Positions 1 to 9,287 are shown, counted from the stretch's first letter. The stretch: DNA of 64,000 nt from Paracoccus aminovorans (GCF_900005615.1 NZ_LN832559.1:1084837-1148836), one strand, 5' to 3'. Notes: generated by a model from the sequence alone, not told the origin. A program made the numbers and translations.

Positions 1-421
1 TGCCGGCGATGACGCCCAGGTTGATCTCGGGCTGGCCGAACTTGGCATTGTCGGCGCAGAGGATGAAGTCGCAGGCCATGGCCAGCTCGCAGCCGCCCCC
101 CAGCGCATAGCCCGCGACGGCGGCGATGATCGGCTTGCGCACGGCGGTGATGCGGTCGATCTCCTCGCCGAAGATATTGCCGGTATAGACGTCGACGAAG
201 CTCTTTTCCGACATTTCCTTGATGTCGGCGCCGGCGGCAAAGGCCTTTTCGCTGCCGGTCAGCACGATGCAGCGCACCTTTTCGTTGCGGTCGGCCTCGG
301 TGACCGCATCCGCCAGCTCGCCCATCAATTGCGAATTCAGCGCGTTCAGCGCCTCGGGACGGTTCAGCCGGATCAGGGCCACATAGTCGTCGATCTCGAC
401 GGTCAGGGTCTGGAAAGCCAT
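1..421 (-). CDS. enoyl-CoA hydratase (crotonase family), C-terminus cut by window edge
   Basis: About 140 codons are visible, starting at the ATG at 421 and running off the left edge. The protein would hydrate 2-enoyl-CoA to 3-hydroxyacyl-CoA in beta-oxidation or a related acyl-CoA pathway. The crotonase oxyanion-hole segment AAGADIKEM and the GGGCELAMACD segment are both present. The two catalytic glutamates of true hydratases are also seen, one in GGCEL and one in FGQPEINLG, which favours a hydratase over another crotonase activity. It lies downstream of mutM on the same strand, separated by 114 bp that holds a short repeat. The exact chain-length preference cannot be read from the sequence. 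Confidence 0.9.
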   Translation of the reverse strand, partial: MAFQTLTVEIDDYVALIRLNRPEALNALNSQLMGELADAVTEADRNEKVRCIVLTGSEKAFAAGADIKEMSEKSFVDVYTGNIFGEEIDRITAVRKPIIAAVAGYALGGGCELAMACDFILCADNAKFGQPEINLGVIAG

Positions 422-492
422 CGTCTTTTCGCCTTTTCGCAACCAAGCTGACCGCGACTCGTAACAAATGCGCGAGCCCAAGGCCAGCGCGC

Positions 493-531
493 TTCTTTTG
501 TGTCCAAATATCCCCGCCGGAGGCCGCCGGC
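493..531 (-). repeat. short intergenic repeat with AAATATCCC core and hairpin
   Basis: The segment reads CTTCTTTTGTG, a variable triplet, then AAATATCCC, and is followed by a small GCCGG/CCGGC hairpin. The same arrangement occurs at 36543-36627. Both copies sit just past the stop codon of a reverse-strand gene (mutM here, mmsA there). From memory, similar GC-hairpin elements occur behind genes in Rhodobacterales genomes. Whether it stops transcription or stabilises mRNA ends is not known from the sequence. Confidence 0.4.
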
Positions 532-535
532 GCTT

Positions 536-1378
536 CTACCTCTGGCAGAGCGGGCAGAAATAGCTCGACCGTCCCGATTGCACGATCCGCGCCACCACGC
601 CGCCGCAGCCGTTGGGGCAGGGCGCCCCCTCGCGGTCATAGACCCGGAACGAATGCTGGAAATAGCCCAGCTCGCCCGTCGCCTGGCGGTGGTCGCGCAG
701 GGACGAGCCGCCCGCCGCGATGGCCTCCTCCAGCACGGCGCGGATCCGGCCGACCAGCCCCGCGATCTCGGCCGCCGTCACCTGTCCGGCCGGCCGGCGC
801 GGGTCGATGCCGGCCCGGAACAGCGCCTCCGAGACATAGATATTGCCCAGGCCCGCGACGATTCGCTGGTCCAGCAGCGCTGCCTTGACCGGGCTGCGCC
901 GCCCGGCCAGGGCCCGCGCCAGCACCTCGGCGGTGAAACCTTCGCCCAGCGGCTCGGGCCCCAGATGTGCCAGCAGCGGATGCGTGGCCCCCGGCGCCAC
1001 CAGGTCCACCATGCCGAATCGCCGGGCGTCGTTGAAGGTGATGCGCGTGCCCAGATCGTTCCAGAACACGACATGGTCGTGGCGCGGCAGGATCGCCGCG
1101 TCGCGGTGGAAATCGCCCTGCGGCTCCGCCTCGATCAGCATCCGCCCGGACATGCCCAGATGCAGCAGCAGGCTGCCCCGGTCCTCCAGCTCGGCCAGGA
1201 TGTATTTCGAGCGCCGGTGCAGGGCGACGACCCGCGCTCCGGTCAGCACCTGCACCAGGTCGGGCGGCAGCGGCCAGCGCAGGTCCGGGCGGCGGGCCTC
1301 GGCCCGGGCGATCACCCGCCCTTCCAGATGCGGCTGAAGGCCACGGCGGACGGTTTCGACTTCTGGCAGTTCTGGCAT
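536..1378 (-). CDS. mutM: formamidopyrimidine-DNA glycosylase (Fpg/MutM)
   Basis: This 280-residue base-excision-repair enzyme removes 8-oxoguanine and formamidopyrimidines and nicks the abasic site by lyase chemistry. The mature protein begins [14 protein letters not shown], so the N-terminal proline nucleophile (after Met removal) and the catalytic Glu in the PELPE motif are intact. A central lysine-containing HLGMSGRM segment follows, and the C-terminus has a four-cysteine zinc finger (CPNGC and CPLC). The start is fixed by this conserved N-terminus, although the frame stays open far upstream across ubiE. Length is typical for the family. It is divergent from ubiE with a 96 bp shared promoter region. 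Confidence 0.97.
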   Translation of the reverse strand: MPELPEVETVRRGLQPHLEGRVIARAEARRPDLRWPLPPDLVQVLTGARVVALHRRSKYILAELEDRGSLLLHLGMSGRMLIEAEPQGDFHRDAAILPRHDHVVFWNDLGTRITFNDARRFGMVDLVAPGATHPLLAHLGPEPLGEGFTAEVLARALAGRRSPVKAALLDQRIVAGLGNIYVSEALFRAGIDPRRPAGQVTAAEIAGLVGRIRAVLEEAIAAGGSSLRDHRQATGELGYFQHSFRVYDREGAPCPNGCGGVVARIVQSGRSSYFCPLCQR

Positions 1379-1474
1379 TTTCTTCCCGTTCGTCGCATGG
1401 TGCGCCCGCGCCGAAACTGGCGCGCGCCGCGCATCCGGTCTATCTGGGCGCGAAACGACGGATGGACAAGCGAC

Positions 1475-2239
1475 ATGACCCAGGATCAGCGCGGCAACAG
1501 CAACGGCGAGACCCATTTCGGCTTTCGCACCGTGGCCGAGAAGGACAAGGCCGGGCTGGTCCACGGCGTGTTCTCCCGCGTCGCTTCGCGCTACGACGTG
1601 ATGAACGACCTGATGAGCGTCGGCATCCACCGGGTCTGGAAGACGGCGATGATGGACTGGCTGGCGCCGCGCGACGGCCAGCACCTGTTGGACGTGGCCG
1701 GCGGCACCGGCGACATCGCCTTCCGCTTCCTGGAACGCGCCCGGGGCGCCCGCGTCACCGTCTGCGACATGACCGAGTCGATGCTCGTCGAGGGCCGCAA
1801 GCGCGGCGAGGCCGGCAAGCTGGCCGACCGCCTGGCTTGGGTCACCGGCGATGCCATGGCGCTGCCCTTCGCCGACGATAGCTTCGACCGCTACACGATC
1901 AGCTTCGGCATCCGCAACGTCACCCGCATCCCCCAGGCCCTGGCCGAGGCGCGGCGCGTGCTCAAGCCCGGCGGCCGGCTGATGGTGCTGGAATTCAGCC
2001 AGATGCCGGTGCCGATGCTGCAATGGCTCTACGACCGCTACAGCTTCAACGTCATCCCGGTCATGGGCCAGATCGTCGCCAATGACCGCGACAGCTATCA
2101 ATACCTGGTCGAATCGATCCGCAACTTCCCCGACCAGGAGACATTCGCCGAAATGATCCGCGCCGCCGGCTTCGGCCGGGTGCAATGGCGCAACCTGTCC
2201 ATGGGCATCGCCGCGCTGCATTCCGGCTGGAAGCTGTAA
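1475..2239 (+). CDS. ubiE: demethylmenaquinone/ubiquinone C-methyltransferase UbiE
   Basis: A 254-residue SAM-dependent methyltransferase that carries out the C-methylation step of ubiquinone (and menaquinone) synthesis. The SAM-binding motif [13 protein letters not shown] is clear near residue 70. The family signatures [16 protein letters not shown] near the N-terminus and FGIRNVT further on are also present. The frame is open upstream, but homology begins at the ATG at 1475 ([17 protein letters not shown]). It is followed after only 2 bp by ubiB, so the two form a ubiquinone-biosynthesis operon. Confidence 0.97.
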   Translation: MTQDQRGNSNGETHFGFRTVAEKDKAGLVHGVFSRVASRYDVMNDLMSVGIHRVWKTAMMDWLAPRDGQHLLDVAGGTGDIAFRFLERARGARVTVCDMTESMLVEGRKRGEAGKLADRLAWVTGDAMALPFADDSFDRYTISFGIRNVTRIPQALAEARRVLKPGGRLMVLEFSQMPVPMLQWLYDRYSFNVIPVMGQIVANDRDSYQYLVESIRNFPDQETFAEMIRAAGFGRVQWRNLSMGIAALHSGWKL

Positions 2240-2241
2240 CG

Positions 2242-3777
2242 ATGCGCGGTCCGCACAACATCTGGCGGCTGGTCCGCACCGGCGCCACCTTCGAGCGCAC
2301 CGGCGCCATGAAGGTGGCCCTGGACGCGGCCGAGGCGCCGGCCCGCATCCGCGTCGCGGCCCGCATCCTGGGCTGGCCCTTTGCCTGGCTGGGCTACAAG
2401 GGCGACCCGGCGCTGCCGCCGGTCACCCGCGCCATCACCGCGCTGGGTCCGGCCTATATCAAGTTCGGCCAGATCCTCTCGACCCGGCCCGACGTGGTGG
2501 GGCCGGACCTGGCCGACCAGCTGTCCATGCTGCAGGACCGGTTGCCGCCCTTTCCGCAGGACCAGGCCCGCCGCGTGATCGAGGCCGACCTGGGCCGGCC
2601 GGTGGACGCGCTGTTCAGCGAATTCGGCGATCCCGTGGCCGCCGCCTCGATCGCCCAGGTCCATCGCGCCCGCCGCATCGACAACGGGGCCGAGATCGCG
2701 GTCAAGGTCCTGCGCCCCGGCATCGAGAGCGCCTTCCGCCGCGACATCGACGCCTTCCACTTCGCCGCCGGCATGATCGAGCGGCTGTCCCCCGCCACCC
2801 GCCGGCTGCGGCCGCGCGACGTGGTGGCGCATTTCGAATCGGTGGTGACCGGGGAACTGGACCTGCGGCTGGAAGCGGCCTCGGCCTCGGAATTCGCCGA
2901 GAACACCGCGGGCGACGCCGGCATGCAGGTGCCGAAGCCGCATTGGCATCTCAGCGCGCGCCGGGTGCTGACCACCGACTGGGCCGAGGGCATCGCCATG
3001 GGCGACGTCGCCGCCCTGCGCGCCGCCGGCCACGACCTGCCGGCCATCGGCGCGCGGGTGCTGCAGCTGTTCCTGCGCCACGCGCTGCGCGACGGCTATT
3101 TCCACGCCGACATGCACCAGGGCAACCTGAAGGTGACGCGGGACGGCGACATCGTCATCTACGATTTCGGCATCATGGGCGAGATCGACGAATACACCCG
3201 CCGGGTCTATGCCGAGATCCTGATGGGCTTCATCCGCCGCGACTACGAGCGGGTGGCGCGGGTGCATTTCGAGGCGGGCTACGTCCCCCGCGACCGCGAC
3301 ATCAAGGAATTCGCCCGCGCGCTGCGGGCCGTGGGCGAGCCGATCTTCGGCGCCGACGCCAGCCAGATCTCGATGGCGAACCTGCTGGCCTATCTCTTCG
3401 AGGTCACCGAACGCTTCGGCATGGCGACGCGGACCGAGCTGATCCTCTTGCAGCGCACCATGGTGGTGGTCGAGGGCGTGGCGCGCTCGCTGGACCCGCA
3501 GATCAACATGTGGCAGGTGGCGCGCCCGGTGGTCGAAAGCTACATCCGCGCCAACCTGGGACCCCGCGCCGCGGCGCGCGACCTGGGCCGGGCGGTGCAG
3601 GTGCTGGGGCGTTTCGCGCCGCTGCTGCCGGAATTCCTGGAACGCCGCATGCCCGAACTGCTGCGCGAGAAACCCCTGCCGCCGCCGCCCCGCCGGGGCC
3701 GGGGGCTGGCGATGGGCATGGTGCTGGGCGGCGTGCTGGCCCTTGCCGGCGCGGCGCTGGGGGCCTGGCTGGGCTGA
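2242..3777 (+). CDS. ubiB: UbiB/ABC1 atypical kinase-like protein for ubiquinone synthesis
   Basis: 511 residues. UbiB proteins are ATPases of the ABC1/ADCK family required for aerobic ubiquinone biosynthesis and act at the inner membrane. Seen here are the [11 protein letters not shown] motif (the KxGQ region), a [12 protein letters not shown] nucleotide-binding loop, the catalytic-loop variant HADMHQGN, and DFG in [12 protein letters not shown]-terminal hydrophobic segment rich in Gly, Ala, Val and Leu (about the last 25 residues) fits the usual membrane anchor. The start ATG at 2242 sits 2 bp after the ubiE stop, consistent with translational coupling. Confidence 0.95.
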   Translation: MRGPHNIWRLVRTGATFERTGAMKVALDAAEAPARIRVAARILGWPFAWLGYKGDPALPPVTRAITALGPAYIKFGQILSTRPDVVGPDLADQLSMLQDRLPPFPQDQARRVIEADLGRPVDALFSEFGDPVAAASIAQVHRARRIDNGAEIAVKVLRPGIESAFRRDIDAFHFAAGMIERLSPATRRLRPRDVVAHFESVVTGELDLRLEAASASEFAENTAGDAGMQVPKPHWHLSARRVLTTDWAEGIAMGDVAALRAAGHDLPAIGARVLQLFLRHALRDGYFHADMHQGNLKVTRDGDIVIYDFGIMGEIDEYTRRVYAEILMGFIRRDYERVARVHFEAGYVPRDRDIKEFARALRAVGEPIFGADASQISMANLLAYLFEVTERFGMATRTELILLQRTMVVVEGVARSLDPQINMWQVARPVVESYIRANLGPRAAARDLGRAVQVLGRFAPLLPEFLERRMPELLREKPLPPPPRRGRGLAMGMVLGGVLALAGAALGAWLG

Positions 3778-3830
3778 ACGGTCGCAGCCGGGGGCTTGAG
3801 CGCGCCCCGGCTTTGCCCTAACGCTGGCGC

Positions 3831-4649
3831 ATGCGAATCCTCTATCTTGGCGATGTGATGGGGCGCGCGGGTCGGCGCGCCATTTCGGAAGGTCTCGGGC
3901 CGCTGAAGGCGCGACTGGGGGTCGATTTCACCATCGTGAACGGCGAGAACGCCAGCGGCGGCATGGGCCTGACGGGGGGGCACGCCAAGCTCATACTCGA
4001 TTCGGGTGCAGATTGCGTGACACTGGGCGACCATGCCTTCGACCAGAAGGACATGCTGTCCTTCATCGAGACCGAGCCGCGCATCATCCGGCCGCTGAAC
4101 TATTCCAAGGTCGCGCCCGGCCGCGGCGCGCGCGTGTTCGAGGCGACGCGCGGCCGCAAGGTGCTGGTGGCGCAGGTGCTGGGCCAGGTGTTCATGAAGC
4201 GGCCCTTCGACGACCCGTTCTCGGCCATCGACACGGTGCTGAGGGCGCATCCGCTGGGCGGGCTGGTGCAGGCGGCGGTGGTGGACATCCATGCCGAGGC
4301 CACCAGCGAGAAGATGGCGGTCGGCCATTTCTGCGACGGCCGCGCCAGCCTGGTCGTCGGCACCCATACCCATGTGCCGACCGCCGACACCATGATCCTG
4401 AACCGCGGCACCGCCTATCAGTCCGATGCCGGCATGTGCGGCGACTACGACAGCGTCATCGGCATGGAAAAGACTGAGCCGCTGCGCCGCTTCCTGACCG
4501 GCATGGCCTCGGAACGCTTCACCCCGGCCGAGGGCGAGGCGACGCTGGCGGGCGTGCTGGTCACCACCGACGACCGCACCGGCAAGGCCACCGCCGTGCA
4601 GGCGGTGCGCGCGGGCGGCAGGCTGGATCCCTCGCCGGTTTCCGCCTGA
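3831..4649 (+). CDS. YmdB-like (TIGR00282) metallophosphoesterase
   Basis: 272 residues of a dinuclear-metal phosphoesterase related to Bacillus YmdB, whose characterised member hydrolyses 2',3'-cyclic nucleotides. The N-terminus MRILYLGDVMGRAGR carries the first metal Asp. The metal ligands of NGENASGGMG, LGDHAFD, DIHAE and GTHTHVPTAD are all in place, and GMCGD near the C-terminus is also typical. It lies 53 bp after ubiB on the same strand. The physiological substrate in alphaproteobacteria is not established, so the call is at family level. Confidence 0.9.
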   Translation: MRILYLGDVMGRAGRRAISEGLGPLKARLGVDFTIVNGENASGGMGLTGGHAKLILDSGADCVTLGDHAFDQKDMLSFIETEPRIIRPLNYSKVAPGRGARVFEATRGRKVLVAQVLGQVFMKRPFDDPFSAIDTVLRAHPLGGLVQAAVVDIHAEATSEKMAVGHFCDGRASLVVGTHTHVPTADTMILNRGTAYQSDAGMCGDYDSVIGMEKTEPLRRFLTGMASERFTPAEGEATLAGVLVTTDDRTGKATAVQAVRAGGRLDPSPVSA

Positions 4650-4749
4650 TGCCGGCGGACCTCGCGCTTTCGCTTGCGAGGCCCGAGGATTTAATTCTAA
4701 TACCCCATCGAATGCGGCGTGTTTTGCGCCGCCTCTGGACAGGATTTGC

Positions 4750-6528
4750 ATGCTGGGTTTCCAACTGACCGGGACCAACGCGGCCATCGCGATGCTGGTC
4801 ATCATCACGATCATGTTCATCGAGTTCATCCGCGAGAAGAACCCGCCCGAGGTCGTCGCCATCGGCACCGCCGCGGTGATGATGGTGATGGGCCTGCTGC
4901 CGATCAAGGACGCGGCCGGGGTGCTGTCGAACGCCGCGCCCTGGACCATCGCCTTCATGTTCATCATCATGGGCGGGCTCTTGCGCACCGGCGCGCTGGA
5001 AATGGTCACCGCCGTGGTGACCAGGCGCGCGGCCGATCGGCCGATCCTGACCATCTGCATGACCTTCGCCTTCATCATCGTCGCCTCGACGGTGATGAAC
5101 AACACGCCGGTGGTCGCGGTGATGATCCCGATCCTGATCCAGCTCGGCCTCAAGGCCAATGTGGCGCCCTCGAAGCTGCTGATCCCGCTCAGCTACATGA
5201 CCATCCTGTCGGGCATGATCACGCTGATCGGGACCTCGACCAACCTGCTGGTGGACGGCGTGGCGCGCGAACAGGGCATGAAGCCCTTCACCATCTTCGA
5301 GATCGCGCCGGTGGGCATCGCCGTCACCATCGCCGGCATCGCCTATTTCGCCACCGTCGGCTGGCGGCTGCTGCCCGACCGCACCACGCTGGCCGGCTTC
5401 TTCGGCGCCCGGCGCGAGATGAAATATTTCACCGAGGTCGCGGTGCCCGAGGATTCCAGCCTCGTCGGCCAGAACGTGAACGAGGTGCCGCTGTTCAAGC
5501 GCGATGCGGTCCGGGTGATCGACGTGCTGCGCGGCGACGCCTCGCTGCGCCGCAACCTGGCCGAGGCGGTGCTGGAGCCCGGCGACCGGGTGGTGCTGCG
5601 CTCGGAGATGGCCGAACTGCTGGAGATGCAGGAAAACAAGAATTTCCAGATGGTCGACAAGCTCAGTTCGGTCGCGACCGAGACGGTCGAGGTGTTGATA
5701 TCGCCCGGCGCGCGGCTGATCGGGCGGCGGCTCAGCGACATGCGCCTGCGCCGGCGCTACGGCGTCTACGTCCTGGCCGCGCATCGCCGCAGCCAGAACA
5801 TCGGCCGCCAGTTGGACGACCTGGTGGTGCAGGTGGGCGATACCCTGCTGCTGGAAGGCGCGCCCGAGGATATCGCCCGGCTGGCCGCCGACATGGAGCT
5901 GGTCGATGTCTCGCGCCCCTCGGCGCGGCCGTTCCGCCGCAAGAAGGCGCCCATCGCCATCCTGTGCCTGCTGTCGGTGGTGTCGCTGGCGGCGCTGGAG
6001 GTGGCCCCGATCATGGCCCTTTCCTTCATCGCGGCGGCGGTGGTGCTGATCACCCGCTGCGTCGATGCCGAGGAGGCGTTCGAATTCGTCGATGCCCGGC
6101 TGATGGCGATGATCTTCGCCATGCTCGCGGTGGGCGAGGCGCTGGAATACACCGGCACCGTGACCCTGGTGGTGGATTTCGTCGCGCCCTGGCTGCGGGG
6201 CCTGCCGCCCTTCGCCACGCTGATCGCGGTCTATTTCCTGGGCTTGGTGATGACCGAGGTACTGTCGAACAACGCCGTGGCCGTGCTGCTGACGCCGGTG
6301 GCCATCGCGCTGGCGAAATCGCTGGGCCACGATCCGCGCGCCTATGTCGTGGCGGTGATGTTCTCGGCCACGGTCGCCTTCGCCACGCCCATCGGCTACC
6401 AGACCCACCTGATGGTCTACGGCCCCGGCGGCTACAAGTTCAGCGATTTCGTCAAGGTCGGCATTCCGCTGGACATCATCTGCGGCATCGTCGCCTGCCT
6501 GACCATCCCGCTGTTCTGGCCGCTTTGA
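4750..6528 (+). CDS. SLC13/DASS-type permease with two central TrkA-C (RCK_C) domains
   Basis: 592 residues. The N-terminal third has several hydrophobic helices with the sodium-sulfate/dicarboxylate symporter signature NNTPVVAVMIPI and SGMITLIGTSTNLLVDG. Two RCK_C-like cytosolic domains follow (about residues 220-400, including EPGDRVVLRSE and VQVGDTLLLEG). The C-terminal half contains the second transporter repeat with VLSNNAVAVLLTPVAIAL and ATPIGYQTHLMVYGPGGYKF. This architecture is common in bacterial permeases annotated for sulfate, dicarboxylate or unknown anions. The substrate cannot be assigned. It stands alone between ymdB-like and the convergent olsA gene. Confidence 0.88.
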   Translation: MLGFQLTGTNAAIAMLVIITIMFIEFIREKNPPEVVAIGTAAVMMVMGLLPIKDAAGVLSNAAPWTIAFMFIIMGGLLRTGALEMVTAVVTRRAADRPILTICMTFAFIIVASTVMNNTPVVAVMIPILIQLGLKANVAPSKLLIPLSYMTILSGMITLIGTSTNLLVDGVAREQGMKPFTIFEIAPVGIAVTIAGIAYFATVGWRLLPDRTTLAGFFGARREMKYFTEVAVPEDSSLVGQNVNEVPLFKRDAVRVIDVLRGDASLRRNLAEAVLEPGDRVVLRSEMAELLEMQENKNFQMVDKLSSVATETVEVLISPGARLIGRRLSDMRLRRRYGVYVLAAHRRSQNIGRQLDDLVVQVGDTLLLEGAPEDIARLAADMELVDVSRPSARPFRRKKAPIAILCLLSVVSLAALEVAPIMALSFIAAAVVLITRCVDAEEAFEFVDARLMAMIFAMLAVGEALEYTGTVTLVVDFVAPWLRGLPPFATLIAVYFLGLVMTEVLSNNAVAVLLTPVAIALAKSLGHDPRAYVVAVMFSATVAFATPIGYQTHLMVYGPGGYKFSDFVKVGIPLDIICGIVACLTIPLFWPL

Positions 6529-6562
6529 AAGGGGTCCGGTCATCGCCGCGTCACGCTTGCTT

Positions 6563-6616
6563 GGGTATTTAGAAAACGGAAAGAGCCTGATGCCGCTTTC
6601 CGTTTTTCAAATACCC
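6563..6616. repeat. dispersed hairpin repeat, copy A
   Basis: An imperfect inverted repeat with two 21-nt arms (6563-6583 and 6596-6616) differing at two positions, around a 12-nt variable loop. The arms read GGGTATTTAGAAAACGGAAAG and the near-complement of that. Two further copies with nearly identical arms and unrelated loops occur at 12252-12318 and 48145-48214. This copy lies between the convergent SLC13 permease and olsA genes, 28 bp after the olsA stop. There is no U-tract on either side, so it is not a standard intrinsic terminator. Family conservation of the arms is directly visible; function is unknown. Confidence 0.85.
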
Positions 6617-6644
6617 GCCCGACGGAGCCGTTGGAGGTTCCGCT

Positions 6645-7478
6645 TCAGTTCCGGGAAAAGCCGTGAAGCACCGCTGCCTCCGCCTTGGCGGAAAGCGTCT
6701 TGCGGGTCTCCTCCGCCACCGGGATCGGCGGCAGCAGCCGCACCGTGACCGAACCTTGGCGCGGCTCTGCCAGGACCGCCAGCAGATGCGGACCCAGCGC
6801 CATGCTGCCCCACCAGCCATAGAAGCGCGGGTCGCGACCCGGGGGGGCGTGGTAATGCGCGCTCATCGGCTGGATCGCGAGGCCCAGGGGCAGGGCGGGG
6901 TCGAGGAAGCCCTGGAACAGCGTCGGCTTGAAGGGCAGCACGCGGCGCCCGTCGCTGCTGGTGCCTTCGGGAAAGAACAGCAGCCGGTGGCCGGCGCGGG
7001 TGCGGGCGGCGAATTCATCGGCCTGCCGGCGCGCCAGGCGCGGATCGCGGGCGACGAAATGCGTGTCGGTCACACGGGTCAGGATGTTGATGCCGGGCCA
7101 GCCGGCCACCTCGGCCTTGGAAACGAAGAAGACGGGCATCGCCGCGTTCAGCACGAAGATGTCGAGCCAGCTCGAATGGTTCGCGACCACCGCGCCGGGG
7201 CCGCGCAGCGGCGTGCCCTCGCAGCGCCAGCGCAGGCCCAGGATCCACAGGCAGAGCCGGCAGACCAACTGGACATGCGGCCCGGTAACCGGTCGGCGCG
7301 GCCCGGCAAAGAGCCGCTCGACCCCACGCATCGGCAGGATCAGGATCACGCCGATCAGCAGCACCGAGACGATGCCCAGGCCCCGCGTCGCCACCAGCAG
7401 CCAGCCCAGGGCCGAGGGGCGGGGGATGGCGGGCGGCGTGGCCTCGCCGTGCCAGGTGCCCGGGGAGGATTCGCTCAT
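6645..7478 (-). CDS. olsA: 1-acyl-glycerol-3-phosphate / lyso-ornithine-lipid acyltransferase (OlsA/PlsC family)
   Basis: A 277-residue membrane acyltransferase. The LPLAT catalytic motif HSSWLD (HX4D form) follows a predicted N-terminal transmembrane segment (GWLLVATRGLGIVSVLLIGV). The second conserved block FFPEGTSSDG, for glycerophosphate-type substrate binding, is present. Its ATG overlaps the stop of olsB by four bases (ATGA at 7475-7478). The pairing with olsB suggests it adds the second, ester-linked fatty acid to lyso-ornithine lipid, though OlsA proteins can also make phosphatidic acid. Generic PlsC is the alternative name. Confidence 0.9.
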   Translation of the reverse strand: MSESSPGTWHGEATPPAIPRPSALGWLLVATRGLGIVSVLLIGVILILPMRGVERLFAGPRRPVTGPHVQLVCRLCLWILGLRWRCEGTPLRGPGAVVANHSSWLDIFVLNAAMPVFFVSKAEVAGWPGINILTRVTDTHFVARDPRLARRQADEFAARTRAGHRLLFFPEGTSSDGRRVLPFKPTLFQGFLDPALPLGLAIQPMSAHYHAPPGRDPRFYGWWGSMALGPHLLAVLAEPRQGSVTVRLLPPIPVAEETRKTLSAKAEAAVLHGFSRN

Positions 7479-8254
7479 TGCCCCTGCCGGGTCTCGTAGA
7501 ACTTGCGGTGCTTTTCCGACATGGCCTTGGTGTCGACCATCAGGAAGACGTCGGTGGTGTTGAAGGGCCGGTCCAGCCAGGCGCCTTCGCCAACCTGCCC
7601 GCCCAGCCGCAGATAGGCCTTGATCAGCGCCGGCATCCCCGCCATGGCGGCACGGCGGTCCAGCTGCGCCTCGGGGATCAGGTCCATCCGCTGGTAGCCG
7701 TCGGGCCGGGCACGGGGCCGGATCGCCGGCGGCGCCAGGTGGTGGTGATGCAGCCAGCTCAGCGGCTGCGCCAGCGCCTGCGCGTCGAGCCCGTGGAACG
7801 AGGCCACCCCGAACAGGATCTCGATGTCGCGCGCCAGCACATATTCGGCCAGCGCGTTCCACAGCAGGAACATGCCCGAGCCGCCCCGGAACGCCGGATC
7901 GACGCAGGACCGGCCCAGTTCCAGCAGCGACCGGCCGGAATGGCGCAGCGGCGTCAGGTCGTATTCGCTGTCGCAATAGAAGCGGCCGAACGCCTCGGCC
8001 CGGTCCCCCGGCAGCAGGCGATAGACGCCGACGACATGATCCAGCGCCGCGCGCGAGCGGCGGTTGTCCACCAGCACCAGATGATCGAGCACCGGGTCGA
8101 ACTCGTCCCGCTCCAGCCGTTCGGCATGATCGACCAGCGGCCCGTCGCCGCCCAGCTCCTCGACGAAGACCCGGTAGCGCAGGCGCTGCGCGGCGAGAAG
8201 ATCGGCGTCGTCGGTGGCGAGGCGGGTCTCGAAGAAGGAAGTCTCGGGCGTCAT
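7475..8254 (-). CDS. olsB: L-ornithine N-acyltransferase OlsB
   Basis: About 259 residues of a GNAT-related acyltransferase that links a 3-hydroxyacyl chain from acyl-ACP to the alpha-amino group of ornithine, the first step of ornithine-lipid synthesis. The family block LRYRVFVEELGG near the N-terminus, LELGRSCVDPAFRGG in the middle and the C-terminal FLMVDT..MSEKHRKFYE are recognisable. An in-frame GTG at 8269 would add five residues; the ATG at 8254 was preferred. It overlaps olsA by four bases, so the two enzymes are probably co-translated. Ornithine lipids are phosphorus-free membrane lipids common in Rhodobacteraceae. Confidence 0.88.
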   Translation of the reverse strand: MTPETSFFETRLATDDADLLAAQRLRYRVFVEELGGDGPLVDHAERLERDEFDPVLDHLVLVDNRRSRAALDHVVGVYRLLPGDRAEAFGRFYCDSEYDLTPLRHSGRSLLELGRSCVDPAFRGGSGMFLLWNALAEYVLARDIEILFGVASFHGLDAQALAQPLSWLHHHHLAPPAIRPRARPDGYQRMDLIPEAQLDRRAAMAGMPALIKAYLRLGGQVGEGAWLDRPFNTTDVFLMVDTKAMSEKHRKFYETRQGQ

Positions 8255-8410
8255 CGTCCGGCCTGGCACCCTGCCTGTTGCGATCTGGCCCCGTGTCTAG
8301 GCGCGGCAGTCCCATATTGCAACCGCAACGCGCGCCCGGCCCGCCGCGGCATGCGACGTTGCGTTAAGCAAGATTGACTCGCCTAAAAGTTGAATTAATC
8401 TGCATCGGCA

Positions 8411-8590
8411 TCAGAAAGGATCGTTCGTGACCAGTTCAAGACTGACATGTCTGCCATCGACCACCTGTTTTCCCGCATGGGTGAAGTTGACGGTGATGCG
8501 ATCGCCGATCCGCGACTGGACCTGCCCGACGCCCCATTCCGGGGCGCCGGGGTGGCGCACGATCATGCCCGGCTCCAGGATTTCATTCAT
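8411..8590 (-). CDS. DUF3553 small protein
   Basis: A 59-residue protein starting MNEILEPGMIVRHPGAPEWG and ending LELVTNDPF. The pattern GMxVRHPxxPEWGxGQVQS and the ITVNFxHAGK block match the DUF3553 domain. That domain occurs alone in alphaproteobacteria or at the C-terminus of some UvrD/PcrA helicases, where it resembles a small beta-barrel. It is divergent from chpT, with 40 bp between the two starts. Its function is unknown. Confidence 0.85.
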   Translation of the reverse strand: MNEILEPGMIVRHPGAPEWGVGQVQSRIGDRITVNFTHAGKQVVDGRHVSLELVTNDPF

Positions 8591-8630
8591 CTCATGCCCT
8601 TCCTTGCGGCAATTTGCAGGCTAGACCCCC

Positions 8631-9287
8631 ATGGACGATCTGACAATCTACCGCGACCCCCGTCTTCCGACCGGTCCCGAGCCCGAGCGGCTTGCGGCGC
8701 TGGTCAGTTCGCGGCTGTGCCACGACATCGTCTCGCCCCTGGGCGCCATCGGCAACGGGCTGGAACTGCTGGAGCTGTCGGGCGAGTTTCCCGGCATCGC
8801 CCGCAGTCCCGAGATGCAGTTGATCGCCGAAAGCGTCGAGGCGGCGCGGGCGCGGCTGCGCTGGTTCCGCTTGGCCTTCGGCCATGCCGCGCCCGACCAG
8901 CGGCTGAGCCCGGCCGAGCTTGCGGCGCTGTTCGCCGATGTCGAGAAGGGCGGCCGCATCAAGCTGCGGCTGGAAGCCGAGGGCGACCTGCCGCGGACCG
9001 AGGCGCGGATGATCCTGCTGGCGCTGATGTGTCTGGAAACGGCGCTGCCCTGGGGCGGTCGGGTGCTGGTCTGCCGCGGTGCCGCGGGCTGGCGTCTGGT
9101 CGCCGAGGCCAGCCGCACCAAGCCCGACCCGGCGCTGTGGTCCTGGCTGGACCTGGCCCCGGGACGCGAGCGGCCCGAGCCGAATTCCTCGGAGGTGCAT
9201 TTCCTGCTGCTCTCGGGCTTTGCCCGCGCCGCCGGCCGGGCGCTGTCCTGGGAACTGGACGAGACCGGCGGCGAGATCGCCTTCTAG
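8631..9287 (+). CDS. chpT: histidine phosphotransferase ChpT
   Basis: 218 residues. ChpT passes phosphate from the hybrid kinase CckA to the response regulators CtrA and CpdR in alphaproteobacteria. The DHp-like N-terminus has the phospho-accepting histidine at about residue 31 in SRLCHDIVSPLGAIGNGLEL. The C-terminal half resembles a degenerate ATPase domain without ATP-binding motifs, as expected for ChpT. In Rhodobacteraceae the pathway mainly governs motility and gene-transfer-agent type functions rather than essential cell-cycle control. That is family knowledge and is not visible here. Confidence 0.93.
   Translation: MDDLTIYRDPRLPTGPEPERLAALVSSRLCHDIVSPLGAIGNGLELLELSGEFPGIARSPEMQLIAESVEAARARLRWFRLAFGHAAPDQRLSPAELAALFADVEKGGRIKLRLEAEGDLPRTEARMILLALMCLETALPWGGRVLVCRGAAGWRLVAEASRTKPDPALWSWLDLAPGRERPEPNSSEVHFLLLSGFARAAGRALSWELDETGGEIAF

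Noticed and set aside
4662..4733. Two small GC hairpins between the phosphoesterase and SLC13 genes
   Set aside because: Stems of about six base pairs with no U-tract; ordinary for this base composition.
4561..6543. Reverse-strand open frame of 660 codons opposite the SLC13 permease
   Set aside because: Low-complexity His/Asp/Arg/Gln composition and no domain; the forward permease gene explains the region.
8364..8378. CtrA-like box TTAA-N7-TGAC between olsB and DUF3553
   Set aside because: The second half-site does not match TTAA, and a single weak hit is expected by chance.
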